Assembly: GCA_905182995.1 (NCBI GenBank)
Contig: CAJJDP010000027.1
Coordinates: 120,383 to 184,382 of the forward strand
DNA length: 64,000 nucleotides
Direction: 5' to 3'
Source: Paramecium octaurelia
Taxonomy: Eukaryota > Ciliophora > Oligohymenophorea > Peniculida > Parameciidae
A program made the position numbers and the translations under genes. Below the pieces are notes generated by a model. That model was not told the origin of the DNA and did not search any database. It was given only the letters and a program-made list of their open reading frames with translations. Shown here in pieces: positions 38,555 through 51,752 of the stretch; the stretch's first letter is position 1, and each line of letters begins with the position of its first letter.

Positions 38555-38596
38555 TAAATTAATTTTAATAAAGAATTTATTTGCTAATTATGGATA

Positions 38597-40672
38597 TCAA
38601 TCAAAAAGTAGATTTCTTAAATCCTATCTAACCTCTATTTTCCCTTCCTCTGGCTCTTCTTCTTCCTCTATTGGAAGAGTCGATTTAACTTAGGATTGCT
38701 TTTGGGTCATCTTTTTAAGCGCCTATTAAGTGTATGTATTTTAAGGATTTTTTTGGGCTCCAAAATCTAAATCAAATGTATATTTATCATTTTATTGAGA
38801 AGAAACTACTGAAACACTTTAATTATCACTTGAAATAACATTTCTTGGTTTAGAATTAAATGTTTATTACTATTATTATTATTATTTTTATTATTACTAA
38901 AATTATTATTATTATTATTATGGTATTCCATTTGAAAATGTTTAAACAAATGATTAATGATCTTAATGAAGAACATATGAGGGAAATTGAGGAAAATCTC
39001 CTTATTGTTAATTTAATGTTTATGTTTATTGCTGAGTTTACTACTGCATTTATTGTATTTATTTTTACGCCATTATTAATTATTACTAGAGTAAATTTTA
39101 TTATTCTAATAATTATTAATACTGCTAAGGACTTAGTTGCTATTATTAGCCATACTAATTTATTGATTATTATTATGTTTATTGTTAATATGTATTCTAT
39201 TACAAAGGAATTGCTTAGTGTGTTTATTATTGCTATTGCTAATTAGTAAACTACAATTATTCTATTGGTTTTTGAGGAGGTTGTTAAAGCATCATATCTA
39301 ATTTTAGTAAAGATGCCTCAATCTAATCTTCTTATGACTTTACTAAAATATTAATGCACAATACTTGGATATTAATTTTAAACAAACACTATTCTGTTGA
39401 CTTGATTAGAGGATTGTAAATTTCTTACTCCATATTTTTGTTAAATTGACTCTATCTTTTGCTTATTCTCTTTATTCAAATTCAAAAGTTCAAGTTAAAG
39501 CTGTATCTCCAAATCATTAATATTTTATAGATCCTCCTATCATAATATTATTAACAATTCAATACCCGTAGAAATTCTTATATATGATTTTACTCATCTT
39601 GAACACTACTTGGTTGTTTATGTATTTGTTTATGCGTAATTCTAATATTTTATGGCGGCTTTCTAGGAGGGTTTTAATGATTAGTATTATTATTGCTATT
39701 CTAATTAGTATCGATGGTATTTTATTACAATTGCTTTTGAATTAACATTTATTAGCCTAGCAATTGTTATTCTTTTTATTGCAATATCTTCATTTGCTCA
39801 GAATTTTTATTATTGGGCATAGCATTTTTGGGGACTGATGAAGAGAGCTACTTCGATCTAGTATTAAGTGGCTCTTATTATGATTTTTAGGATGTTAATT
39901 CTCTTTTATCTCTTTCTGTTCCTTGTTTTTAACTCATTTTTGATAAGACATCATCAGCTTAGGTTATAGCTTATTCAGCCCATTAGGCAGGTTTTGACAA
40001 AGGAGGTTTTGAATTCTATTTAGCCAATTATCCATTTTTCATAGTATTTTTCCACAAATCCTCCTCGTCATCACTACATTCTTCTGGTAATCCTAGTAGT
40101 TATTGCAATTCATGTTTTCTTTAATTAGGAGCGGGTTTTTATTTCTAAGCTGTGCTTAAATCAAGACTATCTAGAAGTTCACTTTTCTTCATGACTTCGA
40201 AATCCTCCCATTGTTTTTAGAATTCTTGAGGCAACTTTTTGTTTTTAGCCACTTGGGATACTTCTAGATCAAGGGCTTCGAAATTATTGTAATTTGTTTA
40301 TACTTTTTTTTCTAATTGAGGTTTTGGGTTTTGTTTAGGATAATCAGTTTACCTAGGTTGATAGTCAGGCAAGATTTATTTAGTATTGTTTCTTAGATAA
40401 TTAACATAAGCTTGTTCCTTTGTTTTCTTTCTTTAATCAAGCAATGCAGCTGCTTATTTTTACTTTTCTTCTTCTTGCTATTTGAGTTTCTTTTCTTATT
40501 CCTTTCTCCTTTTATTATTTTCAATCATCAGTTATCGATGCTTTTCTTCATTCTATTGCATTTTATTCAATATGTCTTCTTTTGTTTTTAGATCTGTATT
40601 TGTACTCTGAATGAAATTATAAAATTGATACTTTCTTACTCGATTATTAACTTACTATGGATTTGGTGTCAT
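38597..40672 (-). CDS. Glu/Gln-rich coiled-coil protein with TAA/TAG-coded polyQ tail
   Basis: Starts MTPNPQQVNNRVRKYQFYNF; residues 40-130 are a charged coiled coil (KEQEKKLKQQEEEKQKQAAA). An acidic patch (ECSDDEEDLW) and Ser/Pro-rich segments follow, with a 29-nt intron after EFLR. From about 39260 down to 38840 the protein is almost continuous glutamine broken by Leu, Met, Pro and Ser, nearly all coded by TAA or TAG. It closes with an acidic end (LPIEEEEEPEEGKIEV...NLLFD) before TGA 38597-38599. Prion-like polyQ regions often drive RNP granule assembly; that role is inference. The opposite strand here gives an Ile-rich shadow frame. Confidence 0.7.
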
Positions 40673-40763
40673 TTTATTTTTTATTGTTGTATTTGTTTAA
40701 ATAGCCTGCTGTTGACATTTAAAGTATAATAACTGTATATTTATTATAAAAATATTAGATAAT

Positions 40764-42254
40764 TCAATCATTAGCAAATAATCTTAGAAAGTCTTAACCC
40801 AATGAAGTTTGAAATGGCACCTTAACTGGTTAGTTGCTATAGTTCTTATTTAAGGCTGAGCTAGCATTATATTTGATAACTATTTATTCTTCATTTGCTC
40901 TGAACCCATGAGCAGAAGTAATTTAATTGTTAAGAGGAGAGTATGACACATTTTGGAATCCCAATCCATTATACTTTAAATTAGCAGACTAGGGATGTTT
41001 TTATTCAGACGCTTATTTTTCTTAATTAATAGGAATTATATACTTCCATCATCGGTTTGATATCCATCCCTTTGCTGAAATTTGTTGAAATTGACTTTGT
41101 TATTCATTTTGATGAATCCCAGATCAAAATCATCAAATTCATCATTATTTTTAATAATAACCATATTATTATTTGCATTACCTTTTGCATAATAGTAAGT
41201 AAATACCTAATTCATCAATTTGAGCATACATATTCTTAATAGGGATTTCGATGCCATCCCTATTAGTATTCTAATTGCCTGATTAAAGAGGTAATTCTAA
41301 TCCCGTTGCCTTTGGAGGTGTTTTATGTCTGGAAGGGGGTCTTTCATTTTTATCTAAAATTTCCATCTAATTCTATTCTGTTTACTTTCTCCTCTATCCA
41401 GAACGTATTGAGAGCAATTCCTTTATTACGAAATGATGAAAATTCATACTTTAGGAGAATTCAACTAATTCAATAATATTGGCATAACTTCGCAATTCTC
41501 TGAATCATCTTCTTAGATAATATTAGGTTCATAATCTAAGAGTCCGAAGTCTGATTGCTTAGTTTCAAAGGCATGTTTAGACTCATTTTTATCTGAATTC
41601 ATGAACCTTTTCCTTCTTGCACCTTCAGATGTTTAAGGCCTGTTAAGACTAGCTGTTGCTTTTCTCATAGTTGCAATTGGTTCTTCAGATTATTTATGTA
41701 CAAAAGATGCATTTTTTTGAATTTCTTATTCTTCCTATTCCTATTGTTAAGTAGGCAATTAAAAGTTTTAATGTCCATCACTATCAGCTTCATCTGATTA
41801 ATTTGAATAATCATCATTATTATCGATATCAACTATTTCAATATCCTCCTATTCTCGAGGAGTCAGCTGCTCATCATCGTTACTGTCCACTACCAAATTT
41901 TCACAATTTAACCTTGGTTCTAAAGTATTCATTTATTGAGTCTATGGTCTGCTCTGCTGCTACTCTGAAAAGCGAAAGGGCCTTGAAATTTGTTAAGTGA
42001 ATGTCCTGGATGCCTTGAATGATCCTCTGCCACTCTTCGGACCTTCATCATATCTTTTTTCAAGACTTCTTCTTTTTACTGTGCCTTAAAATTGACCTGC
42101 ATAAATCTTTGAAATCTGCTAGATATTATTTTAATAACTTTTTGGCTGTGATCTATGTTATTGTAAATACTACTCACATAGTCTTTAAGTATGGGTTTGG
42201 AACATTGTGTGCAACAGCAATCAAAGGTTGTTAATATGGACTCTTAAAAGGCAT
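40764..42254 (-). CDS. Disordered protein of unknown function, 462 residues
   Basis: Four introns (25, 29, 25 and 23 nt) give exactly 463 codons, from MPFKSPYQQPLIAVAHNVP to TGA 40764-40766. The sequence is Ser/Asn/Asp/Glu-rich with basic clusters (GTVKRRSLEKRYDEGP, GARRKRFMNSDK), an acidic block (DIEIVDIDNNDDYSNQSDEA) and a Pro/Lys segment (RPPSRHKTPPKATGLE). No domain recognised. It could be a ciliary or cortical linker, as many ciliate disordered proteins are. Its start faces the TauE/SafE gene across a divergent spacer. Confidence 0.65.
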
Positions 42255-42772
42255 TTTATCCTTTCGAGATTGGCTTGGTGCTGTACCTCCTCGTTTCAGG
42301 TTTTCACTAAGTTGAATTACCAATCAATTTAAAGTACCCTTAATTTGTAAACCAACTCAAATAAAATGGCTGTTATTATTGATCTCTCTAATTTTTTGGT
42401 TTAAACATATAATTATTTATAAAACAATTATAAGAAAATTGTTATAAACAAACTAGTCTAATCCCTTCAGTTCTATGACACTTAACCTTATTTAAGATGA
42501 TTCAAATAAATTCTATTATGACCATCTTTATATATCCAATTGGAATATTTCAAGTTAAAATTAGAAGAAAATACCTTCGTCAGAAAAATATTATAATTCA
42601 ATTCTCCTCCTTTATTTAAATATTAATCATATAACATTTCAATTGAAGTATAAAAATTAATTTGCAACCTAAAATTCTTCTAAAATAAATATATTATCAA
42701 GAATATTTTAAATATTAGATCTCAAAACCCAATTTAAATTTTCATTAAGCATATAACTTAATATTATTTTTA
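42255..42772. promoter_or_regulatory. Divergent spacer with two short weak ORFs
   Basis: Both flanking genes are transcribed outward, so this 518-base AT-rich spacer should hold their promoters. A 44-codon plus-strand frame (42366-42500, MAVIIDLSNFLVQTYNYL) and a later open stretch (LEYFKLKLEENTFVRKIL) look mildly coding but cannot be joined by a GT-AG intron. Confidence 0.4.
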
Positions 42773-44319
42773 ATGACCGAAGTTTGCCAACCTGATTAAA
42801 CAGGCTTCTTTCATTCGTGTGGTTAATTTAGTTAATGTGAATAGAATGCAGCAACATTAATTTATTCATGCTAGCATGATTCTCCATTTACACCAAAGGC
42901 AGGAATAATTATATCATATATTCTTACACCTGTTTTAATTGGCATCGGTATTCTAGGGGGAATGGGAGGTATTTATATTGTCGTTAGAATTTTCAGGTGG
43001 AGTATTGAAAGGACCACTTTTGGAAATGATTCTTAATTACTCTTAAAGTGAAGCAACTCATATCGCATATTGTTTTATGTTTGGAGGTACTCTCCTCAAC
43101 ACAGCTCTATTGATGTTTGAAAAGTAAAAAGTTTCATTATGAATAGAAATCCAGAGGACGAGCGAAGACCAATCATAAATTACAGAATTGCTATAATATT
43201 TAATCTTGCAGTACCATTTGCCACCAATCTTGGCTCCTCCTTAGCCTCATTTCTACCTTAATTATACACTCTCATTTTATAAGAACTGTTTTTATTTGGA
43301 GTAGCCCCTATTCTTTGGTAAAAAGGTATGATATAGAATAATTCTGTAAAATAGCTAAGGATGCTAAAAATGCAGAACTCAAAATAAGCGACGGATCCAA
43401 AAAAGAGAATACTCAAAATTTAAATGATTCAAACTTAAATCCAAAAATTGAGTTGCAGACTATCGAAGGGATACATGAATAATAAGTATATATATTGTAA
43501 AATACTTTAAAGGAATATAAAATCTCTGATACAAATTTAAACGAATCTCTATATTCTCAATTTAAACAGGAATCAGAAAATATATTACCTTTGATGCCAA
43601 TCCTCTTTATTCTAGGATCATTTGGATTAAATTAAGTATATCACATGAGTAATTAAATTAGATATTTATATAAATGCGATCAACAAATCCAAACAAAATC
43701 TCGTATGTCGGAATTAAAGATTGCACATGGTAAAACGATTTTATGATATTTATCTTGATCTTAGCCAATGTCTTATACGATTATTTGATTTGGCAATTCG
43801 GAACCAAATAAGAGAAACAATTTAATTAAATTAACTTTTTACCAAAAGAAAGATATTTTACTCCAATCAATAGATTTTTTAAGATTTATGCTGGTGGCTT
43901 TTTGGCAGGATTTGTATCAGGATTCTTAGGAATGGGGGCAGGATTTGTAATGGTTCCAACTCTATTATACAGTGGATTAATCCCAAGATGTGCTTCAGCT
44001 ACATCAGCATTCATTTATTTAATGATTTCATTAAATAATTTGATTACTCTCCTGACTAATCATTATCTAGACTGGCAAACCATCATTCTATTTACTGGAT
44101 TAGCTGTATTAGTATATTATTATCAAGATTATTGGAGGATCGATTTTTGCTAAAATTGGTTATATCTTATTAGCTAAATACAAAATTGGATATTTTGTGA
44201 TCTTAATTGTTTTTGCCCTTGATATAGCCAATATCGTTTCATAAATATATTATGGAGTAGTCTTTGGTAAAAGATATGGGTTGGACTATCTAACCCATGC
44301 AAATAAATAATGTTAGTGA
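42773..44319 (+). CDS. TauE/SafE-family membrane transporter
   Basis: Five introns (19, 23, 29, 26 and 22 nt) leave exactly 476 codons. The protein opens with a Cys-containing N-terminus (MTEVCQPDQTGFFHSCGQFS) and has two halves of membrane helices separated by a hydrophilic loop of about 110 residues. Each half shows the family glycine-rich repeat: GIGILGGMGGEFSGGVLKGP in the first and GFLAGFVSGFLGMGAGFVMV in the second, with SATSAFIYLMISLNN and GLAIIGGSIFAKIG after it. TauE/SafE proteins move sulfite, sulfoacetate or other organic anions; the substrate here is not evident. Its stop lies 51 bases from the convergent neighbour. Confidence 0.85.
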
Positions 44320-44370
44320 TGTGTCATTCATTATGTAAAAATATAAATAAATTTTTATTACAAAATATTT

Positions 44371-47271
44371 TCAAAAAATATGGTGATTTGGCCTCCTTAA
44401 TCTTTTATTCATTTCTGATTGTTATGACAAACGTGAAGTATGATCCATGAAACCAGAATAAGGTCTAAAAAGCATTTGTGTTGATTTTGCCATTGTTGAT
44501 CTTGATTATGGAGTATCACATTTAGGTGTTTCCATCAGAGATGAATACCTGGGAGTGACATTGTTGTGATAACCTAATTGAGGCTATGATTATGTTCTTG
44601 GTGTTGGATAGAAGGTAGTCATAGTTTTGTTCTTCTCCAAATGCTTTTGAGCACTTACATTCATATCACTCTCTTTTGTTGATACTAAAGCATTGATTGT
44701 GAGCAAAGGATCTACTTTTCCAAAGGCAGCGCTTGTTGCTCTTTTTGGTTTCAATTAATCATGAGTGTGCTCAATTAATTTCATAGCAGAAATTACTCTT
44801 GATCTTTGGATTGCCTCCTGATTTTAAGGAGCTATTCTCAAAGGCGGCTTTACTAATCCAATCCTAATTAGGTTTGAATAATATTTCTTTAGAAACCCTT
44901 CTGTATTCACATTTGAGGCAAAATTATAAGGATTCTCAACTTTTTCCAATAACTTCATCTAAGGTTCATCGCTTTATTTAGTTTGCTTTACAAATTCATT
45001 AATTGTAATTTTTTTCTCTGTTTTTTTGTATTTTTTATTAAACTTTTCCTTCAAATTGTTATTAAATTTTAATACTCTACTGTGTTTGGGTACCTAATAG
45101 GATTAGGATTTTATACTTAATATTATTAGAATAAAACGTCTACATTATCGTAAGCTTTTATTGATCCCTTCGTTAAAATCAATGTTGATTTAGATTTCTT
45201 CATAAGATTAGTTGGTGAAGTATTACACTTTTTATGATCAATAGGTTTACTTCCTACAAGAAGTCGAATCAATTATTTTTCTAATAATCAAATTGCTACT
45301 ATTACATTTATGCTACACAATAATGTGTCTTATAATTGAATTTGGGAAGAGACGTGTGAAAATCTTAAGTTTAATCTTATATAGCAAAACTTATGCTGAC
45401 TTAGCAATTACAGAGTAGTAATAAGTTTAAACACTATTTTAATCCAAATCTGGATCAATTAGTAATTCATCCCCAATAATACCACTCTCCTCCATGTTAA
45501 AGACGTGTTCTTTGTTCTTCTAAAATGAAACATGCCCTTATGCTAAAAAAAAGAGATATTCTCCTATTTGATCTTCCCTTAAATAAATTAAAAGTAATTT
45601 ATACTCAGTAATATAAGTGCTATGAGGAATAATAACATTTTCAAATTAATTGGACAGAGCCTCCAGTATTCGTTTAGAATTCAATTCACCCAAACCTGGT
45701 ATTATTTTGCTTAAGGTTCTATGTTTGAACAAAAATATCTCTCCATAAAAGTTATAAATTTCATCACATTCTTTCTTATCAATCAATAGTATAATTGAGT
45801 CATTAAATGCTACTTTGTATAACAGTTGATTTTGCTAATATTTAACTTTATCAAACTAAAAGTCCTCCTCTAGATAAAATAATGGATTTAAGGTTGTAAG
45901 GTATTTTTCATGTTTATAGATATACCCTTCTTCCAAATAATAAACTTCAATTTGACCTTTAAGAATTAGTTAAACTGCAAACTTCTAACTTGGCTCAACT
46001 TAATCACCAAATTAATAATTTGTAAGTTCTATATAATTACAGAGCTAATCAAAATCATATCAATTTACTTTTATTTACCCTTCTTGCGATAATTGTTATT
46101 GATAGAGTTCATTTAATCTGGTGAAAATTTAAGTGACTTTTATTATTGACGCAATTGACTTAATTTAAAGAATAGAAGTACTTTAAGATCCTCATTAGTT
46201 TTTGGATAGCTTAATATTTTTTATTGTAACAACACTAAATTATCATTCTAAATTATTTATTCCATTTATAATAATAAAATTTATGATTAATATTTCAATT
46301 GTTAGATAACTTCTGTTAATCTAAGCATCCTTTTGATCGATGACTGTCTGCATGCAAACTCTTCCTTTTTGACGCTTATTCCAATATCAATTTTTAAATT
46401 AAACTGCTATTTATTAAGTTTTATTTGCTTATTCCTACAGAATAGCTTTTATTTCGACTAAAATTATCAAAATGAATTATTACTTAGATATAAGAGGTCT
46501 TTAAGTCAAGGATTTTTAAGAATCTTTATTTTTTAGTAATTCATTTAAACTATTGTTTTAAGTTTATTGCAGTTTCATATTTTAGCTATTATTGTGTTAA
46601 TCTTATTTCCCTGATTCATTACCTAAATGATTTGATTTTGATGGTTATTTTTATAAAGTTTAATTTATAGTTTATGTGCTATCCCTTCTGGAATTCAATG
46701 CAGTTTGTTGTTTATAGGTTTAAGTATAATACTTCAATTATTAAATCAAATTATAATTCTCTTTTTTTAATTTCTAACTGTAAATCACATATTACTTAAA
46801 TCATTTAGGTTGTTTCTTTAAGATATTCTTTTCTTATTTGTTCTGATTCTTCTAATTGTTATTAAATAGTTTCAATGAATATTTTCATCTCATGTTAAGC
46901 CTAACTAAATTTATATACCAATTAGTCATACTCTAATATGTATTCTTATTTCTTATTCGTATTTTTGAACTGCCTATTCTAATTTCTCATAATTTTGAGA
47001 TTTTGGTTCGCATTTGAAAAATTTCTATTGATAATTATTCTCTTTAAATTTCTTTTTTAATGCTTAGAAGATAAACTTCATTGTTTCTGCTAACTGCTGC
47101 AAATTCTCATAATCCTAAAGTTATTCTTATATGTGATGCAACTCCTCTTCTGATCTTATATTCTATTCAAGTAATTGAAGCATCTTAATTTATACATAAA
47201 ACTATTACATCAGATAAGATTTCTTTTAAAGTATTTTCGAGAATGTAGTCTGTACTACTATTTGTCAACAT
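44371..47271 (-). CDS. Coiled-coil protein with cyclic-nucleotide-binding-like domains
   Basis: The N-terminal third is coiled coil (MLTNSSTDYILENTLKEIL, a 23-nt intron, then long Glu/Gln/Lys helices). Then come two cNMP-binding-like folds: LTNYQFGDQVEPSQKFAVQL with LKGQIEVYYLEEGYIY, and YLREDQIGEYLFFLAQGHVS with ESGIIGDELLIDPDL and YYYSVIAKSAQVLLYKI. The strand-glycine pattern fits, but the Arg of the phosphate-binding cassette is not obvious, so ligand binding is unsure. The Ser/Thr/Pro-rich tail ends RLRRPNHHIF. Several introns in the coil region I did not place exactly; one gene rather than two is my best reading. Confidence 0.6.
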
Positions 47272-47332
47272 TTAATTGAAAAATTAGAAATTTTAGAATA
47301 AATTAATATATATTGATTATTTATTGTTACAT

Positions 47333-49454
47333 TCATGTGAACTTATTTTGATTATTCAAATAAATTAAAGAATTTTACTATTTTTGTTATTATGAATCTG
47401 ATTTATCCTGCTCTTGCAATTCTGCAATCGAATTCATTTCTTAATCAATTTCATCTACTTTTAAAATACTGTTATCATGTTATTTTAACACTTTTTTATT
47501 TTTCAAAATTTCTATTTTAAATTCCTAGAAACTATTATTTTCTTTCCTAAATTCTTAAGAGAATTTAAGTGAGCTTACTCTTTTGTAAGCTATTTAAGAA
47601 TTATCGAAGACATTTTACAAAGAGCCACTCAAAATCTTCTCTTTTCTTTCTTCATATTACAAAGAAGATGACATTCCAATAAACTTTTTATTTGTTCTTT
47701 AGAATAAATTCTTGTTTGATTGAATGCTCAATCTTTATTCAAATTAATTGTCTTGCTTATCTGATGGGTCTTCAGGAATTTGGCTGCTGTTCTTATCGTT
47801 TTCTTCACTTTAGGAATGACAATCAAATTCGCATTCATTCTTACTTAAAGTTATGTTATCAAAAACATTCAATTAAATATTCTCAAATAAATAATTTGGA
47901 TTTGTATGATGGCTTTATTTACTTCTAATTTCTAGAGCAGTGTTACCCCTTGACTCTTGTTCTTCATCCTAAAGTAAATGTTATTCAATTAACAATTTAG
48001 TTATCTACTCCTCCTTTTTGGGAGTACCATTATCTTCTCCTAATCTAGTCGCATTTCTTTCATCTTGGTTCATAATTAATTTTTTTTTAATATTCCATAC
48101 CTTTGAAGTTTTCAATTCATTTTAAATCAATCTCAATGTGTCCGTATATGGCAAAGTGTCTTCATCCCGAGAAAGTTTCTGGTCTAAATTTTTATCAAAT
48201 TAATCTATTAATCTATATAGATGGCCTATATTTTTATTTTATAACTTATATCTAGAAATGAGATAATATGCCCAAAAGGGATGATAATCATTTAAGGCAT
48301 TATCAAAAATAAAAATTACCATGTTTTCTACATATATTGAGAAAATGTCTGCATTTACAAATTGATTCATCAATTAAAAAATTAATCCCATAATGTTAGA
48401 CTCAGCTATTTTATCCCATATTTACAAATCCGTTATTCGAACTAAATTATCTATTATCTAATAATAGTCTTTCTCGTACTTCAACAAGTTTGATGATAAA
48501 TAATCCAACTTTAATCTTCTTAGAAACTGCTTTCTGGAATATTTACCCAATTTTCGAGATATCAAAATTGGCAAAAAAAGGGGTTTGCTTAAATTGAGTT
48601 ATTATATCCTGGGAATCTGGATCATCAATATTGATATTTTACATATCCATTGTGTAATAATTTGAGATTAATGAAATTATATGAGCAGCATTTTTTTATA
48701 TTCTATATTTAGATAATATTATACATAGGATCTTAATTGTCTTAAACTACCACTTCAAATGTTGTTTTGAGGAATTCTCCTTTTAAGATATATTCCATCT
48801 ATTAATCTATTAGGATTCTTGTCATAATTTCATGTACAATGTATGTATAATTTACAATGCTTAAAACATCCTATTTTTGGAAAAACTCTAACCCCTTCTT
48901 TAAAAAATCTATTTGCGATGAGTGGAATCCAATTTCAAAAAATGCTATCAATATTTAGGATACACTATGAATGCTTAGAAATGGTAAAAAGGAAACCAAA
49001 AAGTCCTATGATTTTAATAAGTCTTAGAGAATTGCATGGTCTCTTTCTTTGACGAGATTCATTAATTTGTATGCTAGACCCCATTAGATATCAGGGACGA
49101 ATTATTTCCAACGTAATTCGAAAATGATTTACCAATGAATCTAAATATTAAAGCAATATTAACTTCAATTTATTTTAGAATGGGTTCTAAATTCAATTCA
49201 ATAATCTCCCAAATATTATTGATTTATTCACTGTACTGCTATAATTATTCTTTTGGAATTAAATTATAATCAGCAAATAAAATATTTAACAACTAATCTA
49301 CATTTTTACATATAAACTCTATAGCAATTGGATGAGCATTTCTGCAATAATTCATAAATGAATTATCATTTAATAACTTAAATAAGTCTGAATTATGATC
49401 TCTAATTATTTGTTCTATGACTTTTTGGGTTGGAGATTATAATATGTATTACAT
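47333..49454 (-). CDS. SAPS-like (PP6 regulatory subunit) protein
   Basis: Starts MQYILQSPTQKVIEQIIRDH; residues 10-60 (SDLFKLLNDNSFMNYCRNAH, PIAIEFICKNVDQLLNIL) follow the SAPS-domain pattern of an acidic N-terminal helix, a -FL- segment and a P-x-x-A-x-E motif. Further helical repeats follow, with a mini-intron region near 49000. The last 220 residues are acidic, Ser/Asn/Gln-rich and intronless (MNQDERNATRLGEDNGTP to NNQNKFT, TGA 47333-47335). SAPS proteins target the PP6/Sit4 phosphatase. The family call is moderate; an unrelated HEAT-like protein is possible. Confidence 0.5.
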
Positions 49455-49689
49455 TATTAATATAATATTAGTAACAATCATTATTTTTAAATATATACCC
49501 ACATGGAATATTAGAAATAGATATTAGACATTTATTTCAGAATAACTTTAAATTGAATCCAATTTAAGCTCATTTGAAGTTTATATTCCATAAAACATCA
49601 AAGTGTCATTTTTGCATAAATTTAATTAAAATATTTCAGGTAGGACTTTTTGTAATTAATTTATATAATATAGTCACAGCATAAAATTT

Positions 49690-50932
49690 ATGTTTAAAAT
49701 AAGGTTTCTTGGAAATTTCTTCTCTGGCTCTAAGGATAAATAAGGAGTTTCATGTGAACAGGAGACAAATCAAAATCATAATATAAATGGAAATACTTCT
49801 AAATGTATGAAACAATTAGAACAAAAATTTTAGCAGAGCCAAAATGAAATTGAATATAATTGTTCTGAAAAAGATAAATTTAGTCGCATATCTTCTTTCA
49901 TTTGGAATAAGATACTACCGAATGGTGATAAGTAGAAAAAAAAATGTTATGAAAGTTGCCTACTTTAGAATGAAAATGGCTAAGAATTAAACATTAATAA
50001 TCTATGTGAACATTTTTTATAAAGCAAAGATATTTGTTAAGAATAACAAAAATAATGCAATTAAGAAGTTCAGGTTTTATTAGATTGCGGCCATACAGTT
50101 ATTTCTAAATGTTGTGAAAGAGAAGAATTATAAAAATCATATATTTGTAAATAAATCTGCATGAAAATAAGAAGTTGTGGTCATTCATTCAATAAATGTT
50201 AGAACTATTGTTTTTAACAGGAATGCTCTCCATGTATGTATAGAGAAAATATCAAAAAAGTTGAATTGTGATCATATAATAGAAATTAGCTGCTATTAAA
50301 AAGATGGTATTTTACTAAGCAATACCCTATGCAAGGAATGCTAAAATAAAAATAAAAATCCAAAAACTTAGCCAATTTAAAATAACCCTTTAAAAATCAA
50401 ATTAAAATGTGGACATACAGTCCAAACAACTTAAGATAAATAAGAATCTATATTATAATCATTTAAATGCCAAGAAAAATGTACAAAGAAACGATTATGT
50501 TAGCATGATTAAGCGTGTGATAATCTTTGTTACTAAGAATGTACTCCTTGTAGAGAAATAATAGAAGAAGTGTTACCTTGTGGACATATAGCAAAGTTTT
50601 AATGCTTTAATGCCAAATAAGAATTATAAAACTATATATGCCATAAACCCTGCAATAAAAAAAGGCCTTGTCATCAATTGGACCCTTGTCTGGAGAATAG
50701 TGGAAATCATATTCGTACTCAATGTTAAAAAATAGTTAAAAAATAATTAAAATGTGCCTAGAATGGAGTAGATATTTGTTCGAACAAGGGCAATTAATGC
50801 AAAGAAATGTGCACAAGATTGCAATAATGTTAACATCTTTGTCTAAAATATTGTTGGGAAGAATGCAGTCCATGCGAATAAAAAAATCAAAAAGATTTTG
50901 AATCCTATATTTTTAGAAGTAAAGTTTAATGA
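49690..50932 (+). pseudogene. NFX1-type zinc-finger gene with a broken frame
   Basis: Reads MFKIRFLGNFFSGSKDKQG and then NFX1 fingers: LLDCGHTVISKC, CGHSFNKCQNYC, CSPC; after a TGA at 50269-50271 the fingers continue one frame over (NCDHIIEISC, CGHTVQTT, CQHDQACDNLC, CTPC, LPCGHIAKFQC, CSPC) to TGA 50930-50932. No GT-AG intron joins the two frames at the break, which falls exactly in a conserved finger (VEL-x-C-D-H). There is no helicase core, unlike the full ZNFX1-like gene at 20657. Either a decayed paralog or a base-calling error. A third open frame continues past the stop. Confidence 0.65.
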
Positions 50933-51752
50933 ATTAAAAAATGTTAATAATGTACCTAAAATCGTAGTTGTAGTATTCGATGAATTAGATTCCTAATAAT
51001 TCATTGATTTCTAAACTTAAATATTAGATCTATTTATAGGTTGTATAGTAGTATTAGAATATTAAAGTATGAAACACGTATCTATTTAATTATAAATAAA
51101 TGTTTAATTTTTCTTTACATAAAAGCACCACGTGCTAGTTATGACTTTTGTCGATCTAAATAGTTCTTTTTGATAATTTTTCAAGTTAATCTTTTCTTTA
51201 TTTATTTACTTTAAAATGTATCATAAATATCATTATTTTAGAACAATATTAATCAAACAAAATTTTAATTAATGAAATGTATTATATTTAAAACATTTTT
51301 TCGATAAGAATTAAGATTTTACCATCTTTAACAATTAATTCAGACTTAAAATTAGGGTTTTAATAAATAAAAATTACTTTATTCTAAAAAATTACATCTT
51401 AGATTTTCAATAATATTGTTACTTCCAAGAATCGAATACGCACTTAATTATGTGTAATATTTTAATAGAAGATTGATATATTTAGCATTGAAATCATTCA
51501 TTAAATAAATAATTTATATCTACATAAATGCATTAATAATTTATAGTTCTTTTTTGTTATTGATATAAATTTGCCCAACTTTGCAAATGTAAATAATAAT
51601 CGAAAAAAAATTATGGAAATGACTATTTATTAGCTGCTTTATGCTATTCTATTCCTTATGGTTTAAAGAGAAACTTGATATAATATTGTAACATAAATGA
51701 AGAAATTATTATCTAATTTATTAATATTATCGTATCTGAAATATATTTATGA
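50933..51752. other. Spacer; first 250 bases coding-like on the plus strand
   Basis: From about 50888 to 51166 a plus-strand frame (MRIKKIKKILNPIFLEVKFN, then KIVVVVFDELDSQQ and KHHVLVMTFVDLNSSF) overlaps and passes the end of the zinc-finger gene in another frame; it may be its displaced C-terminus. The remaining 580 bases are very AT-rich with no gene seen. Confidence 0.4.

Noticed and set aside
38600-38710. MTQKQSQVKST as the start of the ASCC3-like helicase
   Set aside because: It is the C-terminal end of the upstream Gln-rich gene, in frame with it up to TGA 38597; the helicase starts at 38554.
38860-39246. Plus-strand Ile-rich membrane-like ORF
   Set aside because: Antisense of the TAA/TAG-coded polyglutamine tract.
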